From an uncultured Opitutaceae bacterium (lineage in GTDB: Bacteria; Verrucomicrobiota; Verrucomicrobiia; Opitutales; Opitutaceae): a DNA stretch of 64,000 nucleotides. Every line of letters starts with the position of its first letter. Positions within the stretch are counted from its first letter, which is position 1. The stretch lies in contig CALAOT010000071.1 of NCBI GenBank assembly GCA_937889545.1, forward strand, positions 62,001-126,000. The letters are read 5' to 3'. Shown piece by piece: positions 56,649-63,954 of the stretch. The notes below the pieces were generated by a model. That model was not told the DNA's origin and did not search any database. It worked only from the letters and a program-made list of their open reading frames with translations. The position numbers and the translations under genes are program-made.

Positions 56649-57007
56649 GACGATCCCTTCAACGCCTTGCCGTCGAGTCCCTGAGTGGGCCTTTCGCGGG
56701 CGAAGCCGGCCGGTGACACCGCGTTCTTGTCCAACTTAATGCCCGGAATAATGCCGCTCTCGGCGACGGAGCCCGGGATAAGAGCGCCGCCAATCTTCCG
56801 GCGAATCGTCTCGTCAAGCAGGATCGCTCCGCTGATGTGTTCGCCCAAAGCGGGAATCGTGAACAGCGGCCCTCGGTAGGCGTCACGGTTGCCCCCCGCG
56901 AACGCAATATTGAGAGCCTCGAGTCGACCACCGAGGGTGGTCATGCTCCCATCCGCGGCCGGAAGAGCTTTGCCGGGAGAAGATAGGGCTGCGACCTTCG
57001 ATTTCAT
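56645..57007 (-). pseudogene. Truncated class I fructose-bisphosphate aldolase
   Basis: 120 codons matching only the N-terminal third of class I aldolases: SSPGKALPAADGSMTTLGGR (family: PGKGxLAADESTGTIGKR), LFTIPALGEHISGAILLDET, GIIPGIKLDKNAVSPAGF and TQGLDGKALKGSS, where the frame stops exactly at the pgm start. Intact enzymes have about 340 residues. The barrel strand with the Schiff-base Lys is missing, and ADES is changed to ADGS, so it cannot be active. The stop TGA overlaps the TTG of pgm. A deletion that joined the aldolase 5' end to pgm is the simplest reading; the remnant may now serve as a leader that couples translation to pgm. Confidence 0.75.
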
Positions 57008-57062
57008 TGCCAGCGCGCCTATCCTGGTCACTTTCCCGTATGGCCTATTCGGATATTATAGT

Positions 57063-57135
57063 TGCACCCTCGCGTTGCCGCAGGGAGTCGAACCGCGGAC
57101 AAGAGGTGCCCATCCAACACGACCGAGCCGATGAA
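57063..57135 (-). other. Decayed tRNA-like sequence
   Basis: The complement of this segment has tRNA length (about 73 nt) with a D-arm-like GGCTCGGTCG and a T-arm-like CGCGG TTCGACT CCCTG (one mismatch). The acceptor strands pair only partly (GTTCCGC/CGGCAAC) and no anticodon stem forms. Probably a remnant, not a functional tRNA. Confidence 0.35.
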
Positions 57136-57158
57136 TGATGCGGAACAGTTTATGTCTC

Positions 57159-57225
57159 CTGGAGCGACAAGAACCTGCGGGCCGACAGATGGTTTGCGAG
57201 CTTGGGCACACATCATCTTTCAGCG
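57159..57225 (-). other. Second decayed tRNA-like sequence
   Basis: The complement contains AAGCTCGCAAACC and a broken T-arm GCAGGTTCTTGTCGC ahead of CTCCAGG. It lies in tandem with the segment at 57063 on the same strand. Stems are mostly lost. Low-confidence remnant. Confidence 0.25.
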
Positions 57226-57376
57226 GTCCAATATGCGCCCAAAATGTAGTCCGAGAAATGGGGTGTAACCCGACTCGCCTAGCAGAGGTTTCTTGGCAAC
57301 GCGTGCGGTCGCCAGTCCTGTTGCTAATTATCGAGAAGAGAAATCCCTAAGTTAAACCGGAGAAGATCTTAACTAT

Positions 57377-57440
57377 TGGCGTCCCCACTGGGATTCGAAC
57401 CTCGGTGGACCAGCTCGTGATTGAAGATCAACCGCTTACC
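57377..57440 (-). other. Third tRNA-like remnant with encoded CCA
   Basis: The complement runs GGTAAGCGGTTGAT, an anticodon-loop-like CTTCAAT, then CGAGG TTCGAAT CCCAG and an acceptor end TGGGGACGCCA. It resembles the tRNA ends inside repeats A and B (same T-loop, discriminator G and encoded CCA). The 5' acceptor half is absent. It lies just beyond the 3' end of the ferritin-like gene, whose stop is at 57446. Confidence 0.4.
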
Positions 57441-57445
57441 TTTCT

Positions 57446-57946
57446 TCACCGAGCTCCGGCTGTCCTCTTCTCCGACGACCTCTCGGCGGAAGGCACGTTT
57501 ATGCCCAGAGCGGCGCTCAAATCGATCTCATGATCCTGCTCCTGCACGATGATTCCGCGCAACACCTCGCTCAGGGCAAACTCCCCCATCGCCTCGGCCT
57601 GGAGGATGCGCACGCGGTAGCGCGCCACGGTCACGCGCTCGTTTTCCAGGTCTGCGCGAAGCATTTCAACCGGGTCATTTGACGTCTTAACCGGCTTGGG
57701 CAGCACGGCCGGCATGCCGCCCAGATAATCGACCTGCTTGGCGATCTTTATCGCGTGCGTGAGTTCCTCGCCGGCATGGGCTTCAAGTTCACGCGCGATG
57801 TCGGTGTACTCGGCCCCCTTGAGGACCTGGCTGTACACAGTGTAGGCGATGATTGCCTGATACTCCCCCGCGAGATCCTCGTTTAGCAGCTGGATCATCT
57901 GCTCACGCGTGATCTTCGAATCGGGTCCTGTCTGTTCCTTGAGCAT
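57446..57946 (-). CDS. Ferritin-like / bacterioferritin-type protein
   Basis: 166-residue four-helix-bundle protein. Helix A has LLNEDLAGEYQAIIAYTVYS and helix B ELEAHAGEELTHAIKIAKQV (E..H metal ligands); helices C and D carry LRADLENERVTVARYRVRIL and LRGIIVQEQDHEIDLSAAL (ExxH-like EQDHE). This is the ferritin-like diiron arrangement used for iron storage or peroxide removal. ATG 57946 has AGGA 6 nt upstream; a longer frame to 58060 overlaps dodecin and was rejected. It lies 71 nt downstream of dodecin on the same strand and probably shares its transcript, with oxidative-stress character. Confidence 0.87.
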   Translation of the reverse strand: MLKEQTGPDSKITREQMIQLLNEDLAGEYQAIIAYTVYSQVLKGAEYTDIARELEAHAGEELTHAIKIAKQVDYLGGMPAVLPKPVKTSNDPVEMLRADLENERVTVARYRVRILQAEAMGEFALSEVLRGIIVQEQDHEIDLSAALGINVPSAERSSEKRTAGAR

Positions 57947-58017
57947 GTTGTGTCCTGGTTTGCGTTGAGGGTTTCGGAACTGGTTTGGGTCTGGGTGGCC
58001 CGATGGGCCTCCGTCGA

Positions 58018-58227
58018 TCAGCTCTCCACGGGAAAGCCGACCTTGATCGTTACCTGCCAATGGTCCACGTGGCCCTTGACGATGTCGCCGCGCGTGTCGA
58101 CCACCTGAAACCAGCGAAGGTTCTTGACGGTCTTATGTGCGCGTCGGACGGCATTATTGACGGCATCCTCCACGGACAGCGTGGAGGTGCCAGTGAGTTC
58201 GATGAGTTTGTAGACGTGGTCTTTCAT
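58018..58227 (-). CDS. Dodecin
   Basis: 69-residue flavin-storage protein forming hollow dodecamers. The whole family pattern is visible: [40 protein letters not shown] with the flavin-stacking Trp in NLRWFQV, and the closing [16 protein letters not shown]. Length is normal. Start ATG 58227. It lies 68 nt downstream of the small lipoprotein gene and 71 nt upstream of the ferritin-like gene, all on the minus strand. Dodecins buffer free flavin and protect against photo-oxidative damage. Confidence 0.95.
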   Translation of the reverse strand: MKDHVYKLIELTGTSTLSVEDAVNNAVRRAHKTVKNLRWFQVVDTRGDIVKGHVDHWQVTIKVGFPVES

Positions 58228-58295
58228 GTTCGGTAACTCAGCCGTCTGGTCCTTCTTCGGATGTTTCCACGTCGGCCATTTCGAGGACGGTATCC

Positions 58296-58451
58296 CTATT
58301 TGGTTTGGGTGTCTGTCGTCGTTGTCGTTGTGGGGCCGGGCACGGTCGTCTGCTGCGATGTGGTGGTCGTGCTACGGGTGGCATCAGTTGCGCAGGCCGA
58401 TAGCCCGAGAATGGCGAAGGCGACTAGGCAGGGGATTATGAGTTTCTTCAT
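58296..58451 (-). CDS. 51-residue Thr-rich lipoprotein
   Basis: Small gene. The product begins [20 protein letters not shown] with a lipobox LSAC at residues 17-20, followed by [17 protein letters not shown] and a Thr-run [14 protein letters not shown] to the stop. It resembles entericidin-sized lipoproteins in length but has no recognisable family beyond the lipobox. The mature 32-residue peptide is about half threonine. Start ATG 58451 and stop TAG at 58296-58298. It is followed by dodecin 68 nt downstream on the same strand; the cluster of small stress-type genes suggests envelope-stress expression, which is inference. Confidence 0.7.
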   Translation of the reverse strand: MKKLIIPCLVAFAILGLSACATDATRSTTTTSQQTTVPGPTTTTTTDTQTK

Positions 58452-58746
58452 GGATATGGTGGTTTCTTGATTGTTGCAGGGCGGTCCAAAGTAACATCAA
58501 CAATCGGGGAACGATATGGGGTATTGGCCCCGCTTCCGATCGAGCTCGGCGTTCTTGCGCTCCTCAAATCCGGCGGCCGGACCGACCGCTCACTGGCATT
58601 GCGGATCGCGGCCGCCGCCGGCGTGCCAGCCGCGCCGCTGTTCTGAGGGACAATTGGTAGGGACCCGATGGACCCATGAAGCGTGGCGGTGCATGCGGGT
58701 TCCACCCCATTGGACAGGTGGGATCTTTCACCTACAGTACGCGCCT

Positions 58747-58950
58747 ATGAAAACCCCACAATCAATTGATGAGAAGTCGGGCACCCGAGATGAAATCGAG
58801 GGCACAGCCAAGAAACTCGCGGGCAAGGTCAAGGAAGGATTGGGCAAGGCGCTTGAAAATCCCGGCATGGAGGGCCGCGGCGATTGCGAGCAGCTCGAAG
58901 GCGCCGTCCAGAAGGAGATTGGAGCGCTCAAGAAAGCGATCGGCAAGTAA
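58747..58950 (+). CDS. CsbD family stress protein
   Basis: 67-residue hydrophilic protein with the CsbD pattern: RDEIEGTAKKLAGKVKEGLG, a central NPGMEGRGDCEQLEGAVQKE and a Lys-rich end. CsbD-type proteins are general-stress products of unknown mechanism, under SigB in Bacillus. ATG 58747 was chosen because it gives the family length; the long upstream in-frame extension is spurious. It is followed after 12 nt by the nitroreductase gene and probably co-transcribed with it. Confidence 0.9.
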   Translation: MKTPQSIDEKSGTRDEIEGTAKKLAGKVKEGLGKALENPGMEGRGDCEQLEGAVQKEIGALKKAIGK

Positions 58951-58962
58951 CAAGGACTTACA

Positions 58963-59637
58963 ATGCAATCCACCATGATTCACAAGGCGCTCGGTCAAAC
59001 CGGAACCCGCCTCAGTAACCGAGACTTCGATGTCCTTTTCCGCAAGGCTCGGACGCACAGCGCATGGCTCGACCGGCCAGTCGAGGACGGCATACTGAAG
59101 CAACTCTACGACCTGCTAAGATGGGGTCCGACCAGCGCCAACTGCAGCCCTGCTCGGATAGTCTTCCTGCGCACCCGGGAGGCAAAGGAAAGGCTCCGAC
59201 CGGCGCTCATTCCGGGAAACATTGACAAAACGATGGGCGCTCCCGTCACCGCCATCATCGCCTACGATTCGAGCTTCTATGAGCTGCTGCCAAGGCTTTT
59301 CCCTGCGACGCCCAACATGAAGGACATGTTTGCGAGGTCGCCAGAGTTAGCAGCCTCCACCGCGATGCGAAATGGAAGCCTGCAAGGTGCCTATTTCATG
59401 ATCGCAGCTCGCTCGCTCGGCCTCGATTGCGGCCCCATGTCGGGTTTCGACAATGCGAAGGTCGATCTCGAATTCTTCGCCACTGCGGCACCCGGGACGG
59501 GTTCGACGATCGGGGCATTCATCGCGGCGGGTCCTGTGAAATCGAACTTCTTATGCAATCTCGGCTATGGAGACTCTGCGAAGCTCTATCCGCGCGGCCC
59601 GCGCCTGGAGTTTGACGAGGCCTGTCAAATGCTTTGA
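58963..59637 (+). CDS. Nitroreductase-family protein, RutE (malonic semialdehyde reductase)-like
   Basis: 224-residue FMN-dependent reductase. Blocks: [40 protein letters not shown] (FMN-binding WGPTSxN), [40 protein letters not shown] and [15 protein letters not shown]. This is the RutE/HadB/YdfN-like branch: malonic semialdehyde or 3-hydroxypropionate chemistry in the pyrimidine Rut pathway, but other rut genes are absent so the role is open. ATG 58963 lies 12 nt after csbD. Length is normal for the family. Confidence 0.9.
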   Translation: MQSTMIHKALGQTGTRLSNRDFDVLFRKARTHSAWLDRPVEDGILKQLYDLLRWGPTSANCSPARIVFLRTREAKERLRPALIPGNIDKTMGAPVTAIIAYDSSFYELLPRLFPATPNMKDMFARSPELAASTAMRNGSLQGAYFMIAARSLGLDCGPMSGFDNAKVDLEFFATAAPGTGSTIGAFIAAGPVKSNFLCNLGYGDSAKLYPRGPRLEFDEACQML

Positions 59638-60028
59638 GCCTGCGCAAGGGCGCCGCTTTGACATCGGGACCACGACATCAATGAAGGTGGTCGGTCTTGT
59701 GAACGATTGGGAATCATCCTTTGCGATCTAGAGAAGATCCGGAGAAAGGGTCCCTTGATTGGAATAGCAGAGGGGAAAAACCACCGGAGACAACGGGATG
59801 GATGTCTTCAGGCCTCGTGTCTGGGCTTGAAAACCGATGGATGGTCATCCTTCACGCCTTCACAGTCACCAGGCGGCCAAAAGAGTGTCCCAGCCCACCG
59901 GTCATGAGATAAGCGCGAAACAAGCCAAAAAGGCGATTACCGGGATACCGTAGAACCGGTTGGATTCGGCACACACCTCATAGATCGAGCGGCGAATTGC
60001 ATATTCGGGGCCGCCGCCTAGTCTTTCA
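59638..60028. other. 391-nt region without a recognisable gene
   Basis: Follows the nitroreductase stop. Short frames are open on the plus strand but none has a family pattern, a ribosome-binding site or a hydrophobic segment. Composition is lower in GC than the first 38 kb. It runs into the fumC remnant at 60029. Confidence 0.35.
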
Positions 60029-60512
60029 GCATTCGCACGACTAAAGACTCTATGGGCGAAATGCAGGTGCCAGACAAAGCGCTCTGGGGCGCTTCGACAC
60101 AGCGCGCAGTGCTCAAATTTCCCATTAGCGGCCGGCCGATGCGCGCCGCTTTCATACGGGGCTCGGCCTATTCAAACTTGCAGCGGCCCGGGCGAACGAA
60201 GAATTGAGAAAGCTTCCGCCCGAGAAGAACCGGCTCATCCAGCAAGTCGCGCGCGAGATCGCCGACGGGCAGCAGGCGATGCATCTTCCAGTCGACGTGT
60301 TCCAAACCGGTTCGGCCACGTCGACCAACACGAATGCCAACGAAGTGATCGTTAGCCGGGCCGTGCAGCTCGCAGGCGCGGGTGGGCCCGTCCTGCATGC
60401 GAATGATGACATCAATCTCGGCCAGTCGTCGAACGGCGTGATTCCAACCGCTCTGCAAGTGAGTGTTGCGCAGGTCATGCAGGCGGATTTGGCCCCCGCG
60501 CTGGCGGACTAG
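60029..60512 (+). pseudogene. fumC: Broken fumC (class II fumarase), N-terminal part only
   Basis: The first frame reads IRTTKDSMGEMQVPDKALWG and TQRAVLKFPISGRPMRAAFI. It then shifts at a G-run (60158-60161, one base short) into a second frame reading LGLFKLAAARANEELRKLPP, VFQTGSATSTNTNANEVIVS and DDINLGQSSNGVIPTALQV. These are the class II fumarase motifs TGSGTQTNMNxNEV and SQSSND, with changes at key places. The frame ends at TAG 60510-60512 after about 160 of the normal 460 residues, so the central SSxMPxKxN loop is gone. Even if the frameshift is a homopolymer error, the truncation makes it non-functional. Confidence 0.7.
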
Positions 60513-60596
60513 ACCGAACCTTCAGGCGGCCAGAGAAGCCGGAGTGAGGTCAGGATCAACTTATCAATGACCACCTGCGGCGGTCCGGCGCTTTAC

Positions 60597-60710
60597 CTAG
60601 ATGGAAGCTGTCCTTGTCCTCGTAACCCTCGGGGGCTTGCGGGCGAAGCCGACCAAGACGATAAGAATAAAGGCGGCTAGGAGGTTGAGGATGAAGATAG
60701 CCGCGAACAT
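60597..60710 (-). CDS. Possible 37-residue single-pass membrane protein
   Basis: Short frame from ATG 60710 to TAG 60597-60599. The product has one long hydrophobic segment (FAAIFILNLLAAFILIVLVG) followed by a positively charged tail (FARKPPRVTRTRT), a typical N-out/C-in small membrane protein. No ribosome-binding site is obvious. It lies 21 nt downstream of the Sel1-repeat gene on the same strand and could be its operon partner. Family unknown; it could also be chance. Confidence 0.35.
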   Translation of the reverse strand: MFAAIFILNLLAAFILIVLVGFARKPPRVTRTRTASI

Positions 60711-60731
60711 GGGAATACGGTGAGCGGCTAA

Positions 60732-61307
60732 TCATCGACCCATATGGATCGCCTCGAGGTTGGAGTGATTATCTACTGGGCGACGATCCAATTTCCCGAG
60801 GGCCTTTAGCGCAGCTTTGTCCCCATTTTCTGCGGACTTATTCAGCCAGAAGATTGTCAGGGCCAGACTCTTGGGCACGCCGCAGCCCGCGCAGTAGCTG
60901 AGCCCGAGGAAGTATTGCGCCTCTGCATGCTCCTGTCCGGCTGCCATTCTCCACCATTTCGCGGCCGCAGTTGCATCCTTGGGGACTCCTTGGCCCAAAT
61001 AGTAACTCAGCCCTAGATAGTATTGGGCGTCGGCCAAGCCCTTTGCGGCAGCCCTTTCCCACCATTTTGCCGCTTCGACTGAGTCCTTAGAGAATCCGTG
61101 GTCGCCGTTGTAGCAGCAGCCCAGCAGGTATTCGGCTTTTTCGTTTCCCTGTTCCGCGTCCTTGCGCAGTTCCTCAAATGGGATTGTCTTGTCGGGTGCT
61201 GAATCCGATGGGCGGGCGGCTTCGGCGGCGAGTGTCTCTCTGGCAATTAGAATGGCGGCTGTGAGGATGACTGAAGGACTCAGGACAGCGCCGAAAAGGA
61301 TCCCCAT
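60732..61307 (-). CDS. Secreted Sel1-repeat (SLR) protein
   Basis: 191-residue exported protein with a signal peptide (VLSPSVILTAAILIARETLA). Three Sel1-like repeats follow: AEYLLGCCYNGDHGFSKDSV, AQYYLGLSYYLGQGVPKDAT and AQYFLGLSYCAGCGVPKSLA, each with the AxxxLGxxYxxGxGVxxD consensus and AAKWWERAA-type second helices. Sel1 proteins are scaffolds that mediate protein-protein contacts at envelopes. No enzymatic motif is present. Start ATG 61307. The tail PVDNHSNLEAIHMGR is unlike a repeat. It may be co-transcribed with the small membrane protein downstream. Confidence 0.88.
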   Translation of the reverse strand: MGILFGAVLSPSVILTAAILIARETLAAEAARPSDSAPDKTIPFEELRKDAEQGNEKAEYLLGCCYNGDHGFSKDSVEAAKWWERAAAKGLADAQYYLGLSYYLGQGVPKDATAAAKWWRMAAGQEHAEAQYFLGLSYCAGCGVPKSLALTIFWLNKSAENGDKAALKALGKLDRRPVDNHSNLEAIHMGR

Positions 61308-62244
61308 TTCGTCAGTGTATTGGAATTGCCCCGGTAAATATGTCGGCGTCGCTCCGATAGCATCGACAGTGTTTGTCCTACAAAAGCGTTCGCCGGAAAG
61401 CTGCCAGGTTTAATTGGGAGCATTGGACGGCGAAGGCGCCGCTTCAGCCCGCGAAAACAGAATAGACAAGGTGAAGATCCAGTCCCCATGATTCTGTCCG
61501 TAGGAGGGCCCGGCCCGGCGGGATACTTCAGTCATCCAGTGGGTAGGGCGGCCGCTCCAGGCAGACCCAATCATAACCTGTCTCGTGTGTCACTGCGGAC
61601 TCTGACGAGGGCCCGTCTGGATCGCTTCAATGTCATCGTCGGTGTCTACCACGTAAGCTCTGAACTCCGCTGGGGAGACAGGTTTGACGACAAGGAGGCT
61701 GCCGACGTTTTCGCGGTCGAGAAAAGGGAAGTCCTTCCCGAACCGAGTAAGGCGATATTCGTTGCGTGTACCGGCACCATAGGACTCGCAAGTGGGCACT
61801 CATCGAGGCGAGCATGCGCAATGCGAGGTCGGGACGGCGCCTGAGCAATTCAAGAATCTCGAACTTTGGGATCAACAAAACAGTACTCGACTCAACATCG
61901 CATACCTCGACGAGTATCCGCTCGGAAAGGCGAAAGCCGTCTCGGCAAAAGATTCACCCGCTCGGAGAACGCGGCAACCTTTTCTCCGCATCTGAGAATA
62001 TCAAGAACCTCTGCTGCTCCGAGAGATGAGCCCCCAGCTGACTGCTCTAGGGCGCACCCACAATATCGGTGTTTTGCTTAGTTGATGCCTCCCAACGTAA
62101 TGCATCATCTCATCGGTTGGGACGACTAGCTTTTTAGTATTCCAATTGTTCAAATCGGGTACGATTTTCTCAACGGGCCGTGACGCTGCCACACTTGTGG
62201 GCTGTCGCGATTGAAATCCGAAGGTAATTCTAAGAATAGCTCCA
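61308..62244. other. 937-nt region with only gene remnants
   Basis: Divergent spacer between the Sel1 gene and the glucoamylase-like gene. Apart from a Crp-like remnant (61785-61930, minus strand) I see no intact gene, RNA gene or repeat. One further minus-strand frame (61590-61799) reads DRENVGSLLVVKPVSPAEFR, which I cannot assign. GC is lower than the upstream 38 kb. Confidence 0.4.
61785..61930 (-). pseudogene. Crp/Fnr-type cyclic-nucleotide-binding domain remnant
   Basis: One minus-strand frame reads ILVEVCDVESSTVLLIPKFE and continues ILELLRRRPDLALRMLASMS then AHLR. This matches the end of a Crp-like sensor and the following long helix (AxxxxVLLIPxxxFxxLLRRxPxLALRLLxxLxxRLR). Upstream and downstream the frame is broken by stops and no helix-turn-helix domain is found. 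Likely a decayed regulator. Confidence 0.4.
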
Positions 62245-63615
62245 ATGGCGCAATCCCATGACAAAATGCTGCACCGACTGCAGAAGGAGTCATTCGGCTA
62301 TTTTGCTCGTGAATACAATCCATCCAATGGATTGGTGCGTGACAAAACGGAGGGACTATCCCCTTCAAGCATTGCCGTCACAGGCTTTTCGCTTGCGGCC
62401 TACATCGTCGCAGTCGAACGCGGCTTCATAAGCCGAAGCGAGGCGCTAAGACGCACATTGACCGCAGTCAGATTCTTTGCCGGCAGCTCGCACGAAGCGG
62501 AGGCTGATGCAACCGGCCATCGCGGCTTTTACTATCATTTTCTAGATATGGAAAAAGGCAGGCGCGCCTGGGCATGCGAGCTATCCACGATGGACACGGG
62601 TTTCTTGATCTTGGGAATGCTTGTCGCCGCCGAATATTTTTCCGGTGACAATGCTCGGGAGCGGGAGTTGCGCGAACGCGTCGACGAGCTTTACTACAGA
62701 GTGGAGTGGGATTGGGCCTGCAACCGCGCGCATACCTTGAGTCATGGGTATTCCCCCGAAAAGGGTTTCTTGAAATATCGCTGGCGGGGATACAACGAGG
62801 GATTGCCACTATATCTCTTGGCCCTTGGTTCGGCAGCGCATTCTTTATCCGGCGAGAGCTACCGCGCATGGACGCGAAGCTATCAATGGAAATGCGTCTA
62901 TGGTTACGAATATCTCTATGCCGGGCCGCTGTTCATTCACCAGTTCATGCACGCCTGGATCGATTTTCGCGGACTGCAGGACGACTTCATGAGGGAGAAG
63001 TCCATAGACTATTTTGAGAACAGCCGTCGCGCCACCTATGTTCAGCGGGAATACTGCCGGAGAAATTCACAGGGTTTCGAGTGTCGCTCAGAGCTGAGCT
63101 GGGGTATCACCGCTTGCGACGGTCCCGGACCCTGTGTGCGCCGAATCAAGCACCGAAAGATGCGCTTTTTCGGCTACCATGCGCGCGGAGTTCCTTTTGG
63201 GCCGGACGACGGGACGGTCTCCGCGGGAGCAGCCGTGGCGTCGCTTCCGTTCGCGCCGGAGATTGTGCTGCCGACGATCGAATATTTCCTGAAAACGGAG
63301 GTTGGGAGACGTGATCCGTGTGGATTCGCCGCTTCGTTCAATCCTATGTTCGGTGACTCGACTCCCCAGGGTTTTTGGCGATCGAAGCATAATTATGGCT
63401 TAAATCACGGCCCGTTGATCCTGATGATAGAAAATTTCCGTTCTGGCCTGATTTGGCGCCTGATGCGAAACTGTCAGCCGATCATAAGAGGACTACAGCG
63501 CGCCGGGTTTTCAGGAGCGTGGCTACCGTCCGGGATAAGGTCGCTGCCAGGCGAAGGCCACTACAGAAGAGCGACAAGGGCCGGGGGCAGGGGGAAAAGC
63601 GCTAGAGAATCTTGA
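62245..63615 (+). CDS. Glucoamylase-like (PF10091, GH144-type) protein
   Basis: 456-residue protein of the glycoamylase-like (alpha/alpha)6 family that includes GH144 endo-beta-1,2-glucanases. Blocks: LQKESFGYFAREYNPSNGLV, SPSSIAVTGFSLAAYIVAVE, GFYYHFLDMEKGRRAWACEL, STMDTGFLILGMLVAAEYF, WRGYNEGLPLYLLALGS, GPLFIHQFMHAWIDFRGLQ, SELSWGITACDGPG and DDGTVSAGAAVASLPFAPEI. It lacks an N-terminal signal peptide from ATG 62245, so it is cytoplasmic or uses an unrecognised route; secreted forms are more usual. Substrate is inferred as a beta-1,2-glucan-like polymer. Convergent with the CBM48 gene, 3 nt apart. Confidence 0.85.
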   Translation: MAQSHDKMLHRLQKESFGYFAREYNPSNGLVRDKTEGLSPSSIAVTGFSLAAYIVAVERGFISRSEALRRTLTAVRFFAGSSHEAEADATGHRGFYYHFLDMEKGRRAWACELSTMDTGFLILGMLVAAEYFSGDNARERELRERVDELYYRVEWDWACNRAHTLSHGYSPEKGFLKYRWRGYNEGLPLYLLALGSAAHSLSGESYRAWTRSYQWKCVYGYEYLYAGPLFIHQFMHAWIDFRGLQDDFMREKSIDYFENSRRATYVQREYCRRNSQGFECRSELSWGITACDGPGPCVRRIKHRKMRFFGYHARGVPFGPDDGTVSAGAAVASLPFAPEIVLPTIEYFLKTEVGRRDPCGFAASFNPMFGDSTPQGFWRSKHNYGLNHGPLILMIENFRSGLIWRLMRNCQPIIRGLQRAGFSGAWLPSGIRSLPGEGHYRRATRAGGRGKSARES

Positions 63616-63618
63616 GTC

Positions 63619-63954
63619 TCACAATTGGTCTACCCTGTCATCCAGTGCCACCTTTAGAATTGAATTGAGCTCTCCATAAGGATTGGTCGCGCTCTGCGTC
63701 GCCTGCGGATCATTAGTCCAGACGCCGTCCACGACGAAACGATACTCATACTGACCCGACCTGAGCATCAGATGTGTGGTCCAACCTTCGGATCCTTTGT
63801 TCTCCAGCGGATTGGCGTCCGGGCGCCATCCATTGAAAGTGCCAGCCACTTGCACCTCCTTGGCCTCTGGAGCATAAAGCGTGAGCATCACTTCTTGTTC
63901 CTCCAAGGTGGGGAATCGCTCGGAAATCGGTTGGATTGACGGTGGCAGTTTCAT
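63619..63954 (-). CDS. Stand-alone CBM48 / isoamylase N-terminal (glycogen-binding) protein
   Basis: 111-residue protein consisting of a single early-set Ig-like glycogen-binding domain: VMLTLYAPEAKEVQVAGTFN, GWRPDANPLENKG, LRSGQYEYRFVVDGVWTNDP and NPYGELNSILKVA. The Trp of FNGWRP and the Trp of GVWTNDP are in the carbohydrate-binding positions of AMPK-beta-type domains. No catalytic domain is attached. Such proteins occur in bacteria beside glycogen-metabolism genes and may target partners to glycogen granules, which would fit glgP-pgm at 52-56 kb. ATG 63954. The remaining 46 nt to the window end are intergenic. Confidence 0.88.
   Translation of the reverse strand: MKLPPSIQPISERFPTLEEQEVMLTLYAPEAKEVQVAGTFNGWRPDANPLENKGSEGWTTHLMLRSGQYEYRFVVDGVWTNDPQATQSATNPYGELNSILKVALDDRVDQL

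Noticed and set aside
58482-58646. Plus-strand frame reading YGVLAPLPIELGVLALLKSG upstream of csbD
   Set aside because: Looks faintly protein-like but has no start with a ribosome-binding site and no known family; too little to call.
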